Source of the DNA: Filosporella fistucella
Lineage: Eukaryota > Ascomycota > Leotiomycetes > Helotiales
Length of the DNA stretch: 64,000 nucleotides
NCBI GenBank assembly: GCA_030077755.1
Contig: JAQJZZ010000010.1
Coordinates: 5,766,001 to 5,830,000 of the forward strand
Direction: 5' to 3'
In this document: piece by piece, positions 34,714 to 46,430 of the stretch
How positions within the stretch are numbered: position 1 is the first letter of the stretch
Layout of the letters: every line of letters starts with the position of its first letter
Made by a program: the position numbers and the translations under genes
Notes under the pieces: generated by a model
The model's database searches: none
Seen by the model: the letters and a program-made list of their open reading frames with translations, nothing else
What the model was told of the DNA's origin: nothing

Positions 34714-36099
34714 CTATCGTAACTCCTTCCTCCCATCATTCATCTGCTCATCCCCAAAATGATATCTATCTCTCCCCCAATCTAGAGGATCACCACCCGG
34801 GACACACAGCCCCAATCTCCAGAAATAATCTCTGTGGGCAAAGAAGAGCTGCCAGACCTTGTATCTGGCTGGAATAGGTATACCCCATCTCTTTTGCACA
34901 CGGGACATCTCTTCTTCCTCTAACTCGAAATCGAAATCTCCGTTTTCAGAGTTATAGACTTGCACAGCTTCTGGATCAAGGGATTCTTTGAACCATGATT
35001 CATCTACCTCGGCTTCTGCTATGCAATGTGTATCTTCGTCACCAAAGCATAGACGGAGATCAGATATGGATGGCTGAAGCGAGGCTTTCGAGATGAAAAC
35101 TTCGCCTGCGTGAGATCTATAGCCCCATTCTTGAAGCGGGAGGAGAGGGACAGGATCATCAACATGTGTAATGCGTCTGTATCTACCGCCATCCTCTGGC
35201 TCTTTCGCAGCCTTTGGGATATGCTCTGATGGAAGTGCAAACCTGCCGTCGATATAATTTCTCAAGCCTGAATTTCCAACCTTAGGCTCTCCAAAGGTTG
35301 TGACTGTGGGATTCCAGCCTAGCATGTTAAACTCCAAACCAGCCAAGGCAGCAACCGCGCCTCCGAGTGAGTGTCCAACGAGATCAACTCTGTAATCTGG
35401 GTATTTCTGTCGCAATATCTCAAGATGTGGGAGTACAAAAGGTCGGGTATTCTGCCAAGATGTCCAGAATCCTGTGTGTACCGTACAATTTCCACATTTG
35501 ATCTCCTCTGGTGGCTCTTCTGGTGTCTCCTCTTGGCTTTGAAATATCTTCTTAAAAAGCCGTCGTCGGTGTATTATATCCCAGAAGGAGCGTCGATGCC
35601 CATTTACCGGTAGTATAGGCGCATCAGGATCGCTCGAATTATCGGGGCTGTCAGGATATGGTACGTATTCCTGTGGAACAGTACTGAGATCCACAATTGT
35701 ATTCGCGATGCTGTACGTCCCTCTGAAAGCGACGATAATTCTGCCCTTCCCAAGTCTGCCCGTCCCATGATCCAGCACAATATACCCACAGCTATCGCTC
35801 ATCAATGGGCCTGTATTAAATGTGTCCACAAGCTCGAATTCCGGGAACTCATCGCAGCGGCTGGCGCATTGAAAAGGCTTCGAGATCCCGGTTGTGCCAA
35901 CGCAGTATGAGATGTCGACTATTCGCGCCAACTCCTCCAGCTCAGCGAAGAGCTCGATCGAGATATTGCTATTCCATGCTGGAGTCTTTGTGTCGAAAGA
36001 TGGCGCCTCGCTGAGCGTAAAGGGGACTGCTGAAGGGTGTGCTGATGCGAGGGAGGCGTAAGTAGTTAATAAGCTGGTTATGATGCTGGAGTATCGCAT
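34714..36099 (-). CDS. Secreted class-3 lipase (fungal triacylglycerol lipase type)
   Basis: Intron-free, 461 aa. The signal peptide is MRYSSIITSLLTTYASLASA. Lipase_3 features: IIVAFRGTYS (oxyanion/lid start), nucleophile elbow VGHSLGGAVAALAG with Ser244, Asp in HVDDPVPLLP and His in YRSHAGEVF, in the order expected for the Rhizomucor-type triad. A 45-residue Pro/Glu-rich insert with PPEEPPEE-like and basic RRRLFKK stretches (residues about 150-200) widens the loop before CGNCTVHTGF. The C-terminus after the catalytic domain is long and acidic and ends MNDGRKELR. Probably secreted, acting on acylglycerols or plant lipids; specificity is not readable. Confidence 0.92.
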   Translation of the reverse strand: MRYSSIITSLLTTYASLASAHPSAVPFTLSEAPSFDTKTPAWNSNISIELFAELEELARIVDISYCVGTTGISKPFQCASRCDEFPEFELVDTFNTGPLMSDSCGYIVLDHGTGRLGKGRIIVAFRGTYSIANTIVDLSTVPQEYVPYPDSPDNSSDPDAPILPVNGHRRSFWDIIHRRRLFKKIFQSQEETPEEPPEEIKCGNCTVHTGFWTSWQNTRPFVLPHLEILRQKYPDYRVDLVGHSLGGAVAALAGLEFNMLGWNPTVTTFGEPKVGNSGLRNYIDGRFALPSEHIPKAAKEPEDGGRYRRITHVDDPVPLLPLQEWGYRSHAGEVFISKASLQPSISDLRLCFGDEDTHCIAEAEVDESWFKESLDPEAVQVYNSENGDFDFELEEEEMSRVQKRWGIPIPARYKVWQLFFAHRDYFWRLGLCVPGGDPLDWGRDRYHFGDEQMNDGRKELR

Positions 36100-36655
36100 C
36101 GTGGTTGTTCTTTGTCACATATTCGGGGTGAGAAGTGCTGAAAAGAGTTTACAAACACTTGGGAATGTTGAGGATGGTCTTGTGGTCTATCTTGTCGTAT
36201 GAAACTCGTCATTCTCAAGCCACAAGCAAGGGTCAAAGGAGGCTAACCCCACATTCTGAATGTGGTCACGTGAGATTACATACATTTCAGACAATGCATG
36301 TACCTATTCGAGTCTCGGAGAACGAAGAGTGTATCTATGATTCCAGTATTGGCATTGAAGGAGTTATATATCTAAAGCCTAGTGTTGAGTGTGCTCACAG
36401 GCTGTAGATCTGCATCAGGGGAACCGAGAATAAGAAGCGAAAACCCTCTGCGCTTGTGAGGTGAACGCTTTTGCCATGGAGCATCAACTCGCCGCCACTC
36501 GATAGAGATGTTCGAATTATATCAAAGCATGAGATATCAAGGCATTCAAAACTTCCATAGAAACTATTGAGTGGACTACCAGTTCTCCTCATGATCTGCC
36601 AGTACTTTTTCGCTGCTATAAAATCAAACATCTGGATCCCGTAAGATCCTCTCAC
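36100..36655. other. Intergenic lipase promoter / BTB gene 3' flank
   Basis: No gene seen. Confidence 0.45.
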
Positions 36656-37601
36656 TTATTGCTCCTGGTTATCCTCAGTGGGTACATTTCTGAACAGTAA
36701 ATTAGCATGATCCCTTCTGAACACCAGGAAGTAAACTCACGGCAAACCAACACTCGCCATCTCAATCGGAACTGTACCAACAGCCCACGCAGCCTCAAAG
36801 TCAGCTCTCGATTCAGACCATGAATTGTTATACGCCAGACCCTCTCCATCCTCAGGAGCATATCCGATTTGTCCTTCCTCACTCACGAAGAATTGGCTGA
36901 TATGAACTCTTCTTCCCTCTCCATCCCAGAGTCCCTTCAGAACCCACAGAACATCAATAAGCATCTCCTTTGGCCAACTTTCTTGCTCCGCCGCACGAAA
37001 CAGATCCCGCTCTCCAAACCATGCTACATGCGTGGCAACGAATTTTCTCAACATACTACCTGGTTCCGTCTTCTCGTAGACATAGTGGAAGCAGGAGATG
37101 TCCATCACAGTATGGTATATCATCCTAATCTTGTCGATCATCTCGATGACATGGTTCTGCAACTTGGGAATCTGAAGTCGTCCAGCAAGAACCCAGAGCT
37201 CAACCAATGCATTGTCTTCATCAACCTCTTGGGCGGCACCCACAGGTGCCCTATCATAGTCTGGACGCAGTTGTTGTAGATAGAGACGTTGGGACTCAAT
37301 CCAGTAACGGAGTTGGAAGACGGCGCGGTCAGTAGTATCTTGGAGGCGACATATTTGCTCGTGTTCAAAGTGAGCCTTGAGAACGGGGGAGTAGCGACCT
37401 GCGATTTCTGGCATGAGGTGGAAACGCTCTTGGAACAGACCAGGACGATCTTCGCCGGCTGTGAGAATGAACATGGCTGGGCCACTATAAATTATTAGAA
37501 GATGACGCTGCTGTGGGTGATGGAACTTACTCTTCAGAAGTGAATGAAAGATAGACATCCATGTTATAATCTGCCATATTGGGATTCGCTGCAGAAGCCA
37601 T
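36656..37601 (-). CDS. BTB/POZ-like domain protein
   Basis: Exons 37601..37531, 37484..36741 and 36689..36656 give 282 aa. The fungal BTB-type C-terminal region is recognisable in NALVELWVLAGRLQIPKLQN followed by a helical stretch (VIEMIDKIRMIYHTV). This follows a degenerate N-terminal half in which LQLRYWIES-like residues replace the usual BTB strand pattern. This architecture is common in Leotiomycetes as an expanded family of unknown function, presumed protein-interaction modules, some acting as cullin-3 adaptors. The last exon adds only 11 residues; without it the protein would end VGLP. No signal peptide or membrane segment. Confidence 0.72.
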
Positions 37602-38031
37602 GGTGATGATTCAGGTAGGTAAGAGCTAAAAAGAGAAGGAGGTGCGAGGTAGGTGAGTAATAGCAGAGAAGGAAGTACGAAGTAGTTGTCACCAGTTGAG
37701 GTGAAGTTGGTCTTGATACACAACCGACAGAGCCTCGAGAATAAAGTAAACAGTCACCAAATTACGCGAGCTTCTGCGGTGGTTTCGATCATTCGGGAAA
37801 TAAAGTCTGAAAATTTTGCTGGTGAGGCTTGACGTGACGAATGTGTTGTCGCTTGACGATACTCTTCCATATGAATGGAGAATTCGTCATCTCAAAAGGA
37901 GAGATGAAACAAGTAAAGTAGTAAGAGTCATAATTCATGAATTCATAAATAGCAACGCTGAGTGGGATATCTAGCACACTTCTCTGGTCTGTACGACCTT
38001 CTTCCTCCTCTTCATCTCTTTCTCAAGCATC
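37602..38031. other. Intergenic
   Basis: BTB gene promoter and 3' flank of the CAP gene; no gene seen. Confidence 0.45.
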
Positions 38032-38850
38032 TTATACCACAACCACCATTGCTAAGAATGCGGCAGACAGCAGACTGACTTCCCATCTAGTGACTGCCAA
38101 TCCACTACCTTGACTCTTTTTTGTAACACCGCTGGCCACAGTATCAGATGCAGAACCGTTCGTCTGAGCCTTGACATTTTCTTTGAAGTAGCGGTTGTCA
38201 TCACCAACAAGATTTCCGGCGGGATAGTACTCGCAAACGACGTAGTAACCAGGTGTACCTATTCTCATTAGCTTCGTTATTCCACACACTCTACCTACGT
38301 CCAAAAGTTTGGAGCAGGAAAAAGTAAGAATTATAACATACCACCATCCCCATTACACGCAAATCGTCCACATCCCACACTTGTAGTATTACTCCATACA
38401 AGTTGTGTAAAATGTCCAGTATCCTCATTAAATCCAGGTTTCTTGAAATTGTACTTCTCCCTCTCTAATCCCCATACCTCTACGCTTGCCGTTGCATTCG
38501 CGTACCCAGCTGATAGATTTTCGCCTGTAGGACCACCCTAATTCAATCAGCATCGGTCATGCCGTGGCTTTGGTAGCCAGAAAGAAACTCACACTATGTT
38601 TAAACGCGCATTTCTTTGCCCAATCTGCCCCAAATTTCGCTGATGTATCGTTCCATGTGAGATTCGCGACTCCATGTTCCAGACGGTAGAAGTTGTGAGC
38701 AATGAGCATAGAGCTCTTGAATGCAGAATCGGAGGAATAGCTTGGGCTTGTCGGGCTCGGAGCTGCAGAGACGGTGGTTGTGATTACTGCTGCAGAAGCA
38801 GCTTGAGCTGCGAGGAGACAGAGAAGGGAGGTATATAGTGAGGAATGCAT
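38032..38850 (-). CDS. CAP/SCP (PR-1-like) protein, signal peptide and probable GPI anchor
   Basis: Exons 38850..38593, 38537..38342 and 38258..38032 give 226 aa with matched phases. The signal peptide is MHSSLYTSLLCLLAAQAASA. The CAP domain runs from MLIAHNFYRLEHGVANLTW to the end of the Tyr-rich strand. It includes GPTGENLSAGY, GHFTQLVWSNTTSVGCG (signature 1) and YYVVCEYYPAGN (signature 2), with the conserved cysteines. A Ser/Gly linker is followed by a hydrophobic tail (VSLLSAAFLAMVVVV) with no residues after it, the pattern of a GPI-anchor signal. Family members (yeast Pry1) bind and export sterols and lipids; this copy is probably surface-attached. Confidence 0.92.
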
Positions 38851-40090
38851 CTTGAATTAGGCTCGGGCGTGGCGGTACATGTATTTGAGAGAGAGTATCC
38901 GAAAGTGAATGGGTATTATAGTAACAAAGTATCGAGATACTTATTCATCTCAAGTCTGCTTCTTGGGAAAGAAGTAAAGATATACAAAGAGACTTCAAGG
39001 TTAAATGAAAGAAAGAGCTTGTACCTGCCTTACCAGGATCTTGCGAACCATAATCAAGGTTATATGATCCCGCCGAACTTACCAAGATGTCAATACGAAT
39101 ACCTGCATAGCTCACGCGTTGTTGGCCGTTTTTGTGGAGGGGAAGGGGGTCGTTTCTTGCTTTTGGGAGGAGTGGAGTGCGGTTGGATGAGAGAGTTCAT
39201 TGTTTGGCGAGGAATGCGGTTCATGACGTAGAATACTGGGGTATGGAGGCTACATTAGTCAGCCATTTGCTCCTTTGCCAATGATGCTGGACAATCCTCG
39301 AATGTTATCAGATGATGATGTTGATACTGTATATTATGTTAACTACATCCCAGAAGAACTCTAACTCATTGAGAACCAGCATTATTGTTATATCGCCCCT
39401 CTGAGATACTCTCTTCGGTATTTGAAAAGAGACTACATCTTAAATGTTTCTGTCGTATTTGCCTACCTAACAATCGAATAAATACATGCTTCTAAAACCA
39501 CAACCTAAATAGTTCATCTAGATAATACATCTAAATAACAGATCTAAATAATACATCTGAATAATATATCTAAATAATACAGCTATACAAAACATCTACA
39601 TAATACATCTATATAATACATCTATATAAAACATCAATATAATTCTTTTAAATAATATCACACATATCTTCCTGTTCAGCTAAAACAGCTCTCCACTTAA
39701 GACACGTCAGTTGCAGAGTGTGAATAGTCAGTTCACAAGCAATACATTTCACAGAATGAAATGAATCAATTCCTTCTGCTAGAAAGGAGTGTAGGTAGCC
39801 ATCATGTGCATCTTTCCTCCATCGCATCCTGATCATACACATCCATTTTGTGCCACTACTGCAAAGAGAAGAAAATTTGTCCTTGCGTATGCTGACGATT
39901 GCTCGTCTCCCACCATGAAAACGCCCTAGAAAACGACAGACGCCATTCATGCTCTATTCGCTCAATGCCCGGTATCGTATCGCTCATCCATTCCATCACA
40001 CGCGTTCCAAACCAGAAAAAAAAGAAAAAGCGACAGCCAATGGCATTGGACCCGCTCAAGCACAACGTTTCTCAAATTGAATAGACTCGC
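38851..40090. other. Intergenic, AT-rich, contains minisatellite
   Basis: No supported gene. Contains the 13-bp tandem array at 39514-39643 and the 3' flank of the TPS3-like gene. Confidence 0.5.
39514..39643. repeat. 13-bp minisatellite, ten copies
   Basis: Ten consecutive 13-bp units fit a consensus ACATCTAAATAAT with no length variation (130 bp exactly); copies differ by one to four substitutions. The last unit is followed by a partly matching ATTCTTTTAAATAAT-like degenerate unit. Noncoding and AT-rich. Confidence 0.9.
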
Positions 40091-43000
40091 TCAGTAGAGA
40101 TTTGCAAGCTTTTGAAGAACCGTCAAAACGCCTATCTGAGGTTAGCATATGGTTCGGAAATTTAAGTGATTGAACATACCAGTAACTCCTTGTGTGAGAG
40201 TGCAGCCTGCTTCGGTGTTGCGACTTCCCAAGCTCACGGTAGTGACATGCTCTACAGTCTTGTCTTTACCAAGCTCATTTGCCCAACGGAAGATAACTTC
40301 ATCGTCACGTCCATCACCAGCAACCATAAGGAAGTCAACAGGTGACTCATGCTGAGCATCAGGTGCCATGTTCCTCTTGAGACCCTCGAAAATTTGCATG
40401 GCCGCAGTACCTTTTGACCAATCAATTGGTTCGACGATGACAGCACCTATTGAAATTAGCTTCGATCACCCTAAGCAAACAAAAATTACACACCTTCAAT
40501 GGGGATGGCCCTGACTCTCTGCTCCTCACAAGCATCGTTGATGTGACTAGCACAATCACCAGCTTGACGACTCGCACTCTCTTGATCCTCACAGCTCTTA
40601 TAGTGGAAGATAAGGCTGCAATGTCTCGGCTCAACCCAGGAACCAGGCGTACGCTCGTGGTAATATTGCATAATGCCTTCGACAGACTCTTTCCATGCTC
40701 GCATCTTCTCCGGATCCGCCATTTCAACCCACTTCGTAGAACCAAATTCCTTCAAGAAGCAACCATTCTCAGCAATAAGTCCGAGATTTGGGACGCGCTT
40801 GAAAAGTCTGTCAAGCTCCTCAGGTTGGCGGCCAGACATCACGTAGACAGTATTGCGTTCATCCTGGAGAATATCGTTTAAGACGTCGAGAGTACGCTGT
40901 GGGGGTTAGATTAGCAGATGTTCTTAAAAAATTTCGCGATATGCTTACTTGAGGACTAGTGAGAATGATATCGTTGGGTGATCCCCATGAAGCGAGTGTA
41001 CCTTCGTAGTCCAAAATGAACAAACGTCGTTCTGATTGTTGATACTGACGACCAAGAGAATTGATAGAAAGACGGGGAACAGAAGTAGTATCACGCCTAT
41101 GTTGTTCATCGTACACCTTGTCAAGTCTCTGGAGGAAGGTAGTAAACCAGTGCTCGGCAGTATGATGCATGACTGCCTCGTACAATTTGAGCCAGCGTTC
41201 ATCTTTCTCCTTGTCTGGCATCTCCAGAGCCTTCTTGATCGCCTCAGCGCATTGGCGATAATCCCATGGATTGACAGAGAGCTCATTGCCCCCGAAGACG
41301 GACGCACTACCCGTGAACTCGCTCAAGATGAGGGAACCATGCTTGTTCTGACCCTCAAATTTTCCATCCTGGCAGAAGAGGTATTCGTGGGAGGTCAAAT
41401 TCATACCCTCGCGTTGACTAGTAATCATCAACGCATCCGCAACTGTCAGCAGCGCAAGGTATTGCGGGTAGCTAATATCCTGCTTCAGGTAAACCAACGG
41501 CTGATACGCCAGATTCGCCCACGACGAGTTGACTCTGGTGACAATATCCGAGACGGTGGCATCAAGCTCAGCTTGCTCCGTGGTCGACGTGGCGACTTGA
41601 ATCAGAACAACATTATCTCTCCATTCTGGGTACTTGTTCAAGAAAAGCTCATACGCCAACAATTTTTGTCGCACGCCTCGGACGTGATCCAATTTGTCTC
41701 TCGCAACAATCAACTTCTTACCACGATATCTCTCCTGCATGGTTTTCATCCAGGTTGCCACATTTGGAACCGCTCGGTTCATATCTAACGCAACAGGGTC
41801 AATACCGATAGCTAGGTTAATAACGTCAACAAAGCGGTCCTCCAGCTGAACACCATCGTTGGTCGCCTCAACGCAGAGGAGTCTGCTACACGTCTGAAGA
41901 AAGTGTCGCGCGTACTCATGAATCTGAAATCCGATGAGATTGGCACCGAGCATACCCTCCAGCAACTCTTTGCGCACAGCTAGGCAACGGAAAACCTCTG
42001 AAGATGGAAACGCAACATGAAGGAAGAATCCAATCTTAGCATCTGGGAGCTTCTTACGGACCATGGAAGGAACCAGCAAGAGATGGTAATCATGAACCCA
42101 GATAATATCACCACGCTTCCAGTTCTTCACAATTTTGTCGGCAAAAGCCTGGTTGACAGCCACATAATAGATCCAAGAGTGATCCTCATATGCCTTGCTC
42201 TTCGGATTATCAGGGATTTGATAATGGAACACGGGCCAGAGAATCTGCTTGCAGTAATGGGTGTAGTGTCCATCGAAATCACTATCCTTGCAGAAAACAG
42301 TCAACGAATCATGCGCCGTGGCCATGCAGTCCTCGATATCTTGCTTCTGTTGAGTGTCCTCAAGAGCATCCGTTGGCATGCCCAAGGTTCCAACCCAAAT
42401 CTTGTCCTGAAGTTTTCCATTCCTAACGGCTGCCTGAACGGTATTTCGAAGTCCACCATTGCCTTGGTCGGCTGGTACTACAGTCCAATTTGCATGGGCA
42501 AACACACGATCATGACTATCACTGCGACCAATCTGAGGCTGGCGAATTCCTTGTCTTCCAAGAGTCTTTGCCTTCTCCACGGTCTTATTGTGCTTCAAGA
42601 TATCTGCTGGTGGTGGGGAACTGGCTCTTGATCGAGGTTGAGTGAAAAGTCGTCCGGATCCCCATGCTGGTGAATGAGGATCATTCGGGGCGATTATGGA
42701 TCGTGGGCCCTCTTGCTTGGGAAAATGTGCGCGGAGGTCAGGATTCTCTTGCTGAGCGAAAAATCCATCATGATCGGAATCTGTAATTGGAGTCTGAGGC
42801 GGGGTAAGATCTCGTTGTGGGGAAAACAAACTTGGCTGGCCAACATCAACAGTATGGACTCTCTTGAGAGGTTTTGGTCGTCCGCGAGAAGTAGAATCTT
42901 CAGGGAGGGTGAAATTGATGGTATTGGGGAGGAAACTGTGGGTATTAACTGTTAGTGACGGGCGTTGTGTGAAGTAAGTGCAGCAAAAGGAGGGGTTGCT

Positions 43001-43175
43001 TATATGGCTTTAAGAGCTATGCTAAGCTGGAGGAAGCTCCAAAGCTATAGCAAGGTCCTACAATGTTCCACAGAACTCGATTGGCCGCCCTTAAGAAAGG
43101 TTGCGAGATGTTGTTCAAGTCCAGAGAGATATGTGAAAAGTGGTTTACTTACAGGGAGACTACAAAGACGGTCAT
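40091..43175 (-). CDS. TPS3: Trehalose-6-phosphate synthase complex large regulatory subunit (Tps3/Tsl1-like)
   Basis: Exons 43175..43153 (23 nt), 42935..40949, 40896..40494, 40446..40180 and 40131..40091 give 906 aa. The tiny first exon encodes MTVFVVS, continuing into LFLPNTINFTLPE. A disordered Ser/Pro region of about 130 residues precedes a GT20 domain containing IIWVHDYHLLLVPS, IGFFLHVAFPSSEVFR, FQIHEYARHF and ITSQREGMNLTSHEYLFCQ. The C-terminal HAD-like phosphatase domain begins ILDYEGTLAS near residue 650. The second Asp of the DxD catalytic pair is Glu, as in non-catalytic Tps3/Tsl1 rather than Tps2. The protein therefore probably scaffolds and regulates the cytosolic trehalose synthase complex during stress. 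The last exon uses the second of two close AG acceptors to give GVLTVLQKLANLY. Confidence 0.92.
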
Positions 43176-46100
43176 TGTGGTAGCTTGGAAGGAAGCTCAA
43201 GTCCAGCTCGCGGTATGAAGGGAGAAAGAGAAAAATCGATGGCGAGAGATTGAAATCGCGCAATCATGAGCTTTGTTCAAGGGCGTGGTAAAGGTATTCG
43301 GAATAAACGGATTGAAAGATTGACGTAGGTAAGCAGGAGGACGTGAGGTGGACTGATGTTCGCAGTATCGGATTGCGTCTCTTTTAGTATCGCGACGTGG
43401 GACAAGTCGGTACAGGCTGACGAGATGGGCAACAGCGACGTCGTCGACGACAACAAATCGCAATTCTTCAACCACAACACAGCGAAAGAGATCTCAAGAT
43501 CTGGAGATCTGGAGATCTGAAGGTCTGATCTGTTTTAGGAGAAGAACAAGAAGGTTGGAGGGTTGCGCGAAGAAGGGTAAGGTCTCGGTTCGACAGTTGG
43601 CGATGCTGCGTTACAAGTAAGAGTTGGTTTGCGAGAGGTCTTGACGGAATTAGATGGGTTCCACACAGATAGTCATCTGCTGTGTTCGGACTTATTCATC
43701 TGACGGAATGCCTTGAAGGGGAAGAATTGAGGTAACAACAATCTGCTGTCGCATCTTCTAGATAATTTTCCATACGTCAGGCACTGCGGGTATTTATTTT
43801 TATGACCAGGATTTGATGCAAGTTTCCAAGGGTGGGCCCAAACGCTCCCGGCAGAATACAATCCTTGCTGATTCGGGTGAGCTGGAGCTGGCTGAGGACG
43901 TGAGATGGGGGAAAGAGGGGGGAGAGTTTTCCAAGTGCGGGAAGAGGACAGCCAACAGAATCAACAGATGTCCAGACTTCCAGGTAATCCGAGCAATGCT
44001 TTTTCACAGACATTACCGTATTCCGAGCACATCACGGAGACAAGCCGGGTGGCGTTGCGAATAGGACCAAAGACTCCTATCAAGTCTTGTTGCAACTTGT
44101 CTCTAGGCAAAAACAACGTCTCAAAGGCTATTACCAACAAAAAGCCCTGATAGGGCTTCTAGGTTGAGAACATCCAAAGTTTACCAAGGTGGTGCAGCTT
44201 TGACTCTCTTAGACGAATAGCTGAGCGACGTTCCTCGTCGTAAGAGAGTCCAAGGCGGTCCAGAATTACGAGGAGCCAGTCATAACCATGGACTTATCTA
44301 GGCAAAAGGAAACACAACAATTCCAAGCTTCTGATGCCATTGATGGTTGCCGGGAAGCGTAAACAACCTATCGAGTACGAAGCCAAGTAGAGCAGAGTTT
44401 ATTGTAGATGCACCCAGGCAACATCGCCATGTCTATTTCAATCAAATTTCAAGACATGCAAAGATACCCATTAGGCCAAGTCGAGCATACGAACACACTA
44501 ATTTCAGCCTCGAATTACCATTCCGTCTGACTCTGGGCGCAGCGTCATCTGAGTTTACCTCCCAGACAACACACTGAGTTGATTTACTTCACCAATATTT
44601 TTAGCAAGCACAGCCCTGTAGCTGTCACTTGAAACTGCGACAAGTATTCGGAATTTCTCGGCTGGCATGGAAAAAGGGACAGTGAAAAAGGAGTATTCCG
44701 GCGGGAAAGTCAGTGATGCCCAAATCTCTTTTTGGTTCCGGTTGCTTTGCGAGTGCATATATCGCTCAAAAGTATCCAGGTATCTATTTCACATCTGGTA
44801 CAGTACTGTACAAGCTTCGAGGTGTGATAGCGTGCCGCATCTTTTCCTCAGCAGGTTTCTCCCACTGCTTGAAACGAAGTCAGGATGTGAACAGTGCTTT
44901 CTATTCAGCCACACTTTCCGCTTTTGCCAGGGTTTCTAGCTTACGGTTGCAATCCGCTCTGGGAAATCGTCTCAAATTGTCACGGAAAGTCTTCAGTCCG
45001 TCACTTCGCCGGACCATTCAACGAAGCGCTAGAACATCGTGTAAGCTTGACTGGTTGCAGCCGCCTGTCTCTTAGCTCCTCCAGCCACATATCACCGAAT
45101 CCTGAAAAGGCTGCATCATTGCATCACATTCAAATCGACAGCTAGACATCGAAGCAAAGAATGTTAAGCATTAGCCCCTCAATTGAGCCGACTCTTTCCG
45201 ATTGTTGATTGCTTACGACCGCTGAGCAGCCATCTCATCTCATCCTTCAGCGTTCGCAGCATCTGAATAGCAATCACCTGCATAATTCTGCGGAGCAATA
45301 AAGGCCCTACCCCGCCACCCTACCTCCTCTACACGTCTCATCTGCTCCTTTCAAAAACGACCCTCTCTGTCACGTTGGGCACCGTTATCAGTTATCACAT
45401 TTGCACAACGGCCCGTTCAGGGCTGCCACTTCGCCGAATCTGACTTTCACGAGCGCATCTTGCTGCCCAAGTAAGAATTCCGTTCTCACCACAGCCATGT
45501 TTGCTTCAAGGGAGCTATAGGAGATGAATAATGAAAAGCTCAAAAACAGGGCGTGGTGGTGGAACACGATCGGCTATCACACGTCCGCAGAGTTGCGTGA
45601 TTGTGGCATGGCTCTTCTGTTTCACCACATCCGTCTTCATACATCCTCTCCTAAGCATCATGAACTGACATCACTCCCTCACATCCAAAGGAAAAATGCC
45701 GAGCTAAACGCCCTTTGTGGGGAAAGCTCATGCATGGCATTGTCTGATGCAGAGCTGCTAGCCTTCGGCGGGATGGAGAGATGGGACTTTGGATAACCTT
45801 GGTCAGCTTCGGCTTGCGTCCCGGCTTTCCATTTTCAGCGCCTCTTATCTGGGGCAAGACTATTGTGCTCTTCTTTTAACGTTATTGCGCTCATCGAAGT
45901 CCGAGATAGTGAACTTTGAGGTTGAAGTGACCTTGCTACTCCGGACCCTTGTCGTTTTTTTCTTGGCGAGCAGTTTTTTTTCATGTGACTGAGGTGCAGA
46001 ACTTTCTGCTCAAGGAATTTTTACAATTGTGGAATATTCATTTGAGATTCCGGCCGCTTATGAGTTTGCAATTGTCCGAGCAGTAGTAGGACCGGGAGGA

Positions 46101-46430
46101 GAACATGGCTCAAGTAAATTTATCTGACTTGCTCTTTCAATAATAGCTAACTAGATTGCAATTGCAACTGCTTTGTTATGTTTGTCTGGCATGACTATTG
46201 CGACAAAGCAATCAAACAACCCCTTTTCACGAGCACTCATTCAAATTTGAATCTTTTGCGAAGACCGGTGATCACCTTCTCGAAAACTGGTAGTCATCAG
46301 TATAGTACAAAGCGGACAGTCTCAAGCTGCACTTGCCCTCGAGTATGACATCCTCATGTGCAGCTGTATCGCGGCGTCTCTTCTTTCCTCGAGTCCGAAT
46401 GGTGATTTCTGTTGGAATCAGGTATCATTA
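43176..46430. other. Long intergenic stretch, no supported gene
   Basis: About 3.2 kb. The first several hundred bases are the TPS3-like promoter; AGGGG stress-element-like matches occur near 43717 and 43915 (chance possible). A short GAGATCTG repeat lies at about 43490-43535. Open frames near 44667-45145 and 45524-45992 show no recognisable protein features. Confidence 0.45.

Noticed and set aside
44667..45992. Open frames in the long TPS3-PCH2 interval
   Set aside because: Short, mutually overlapping, no recognisable protein features.
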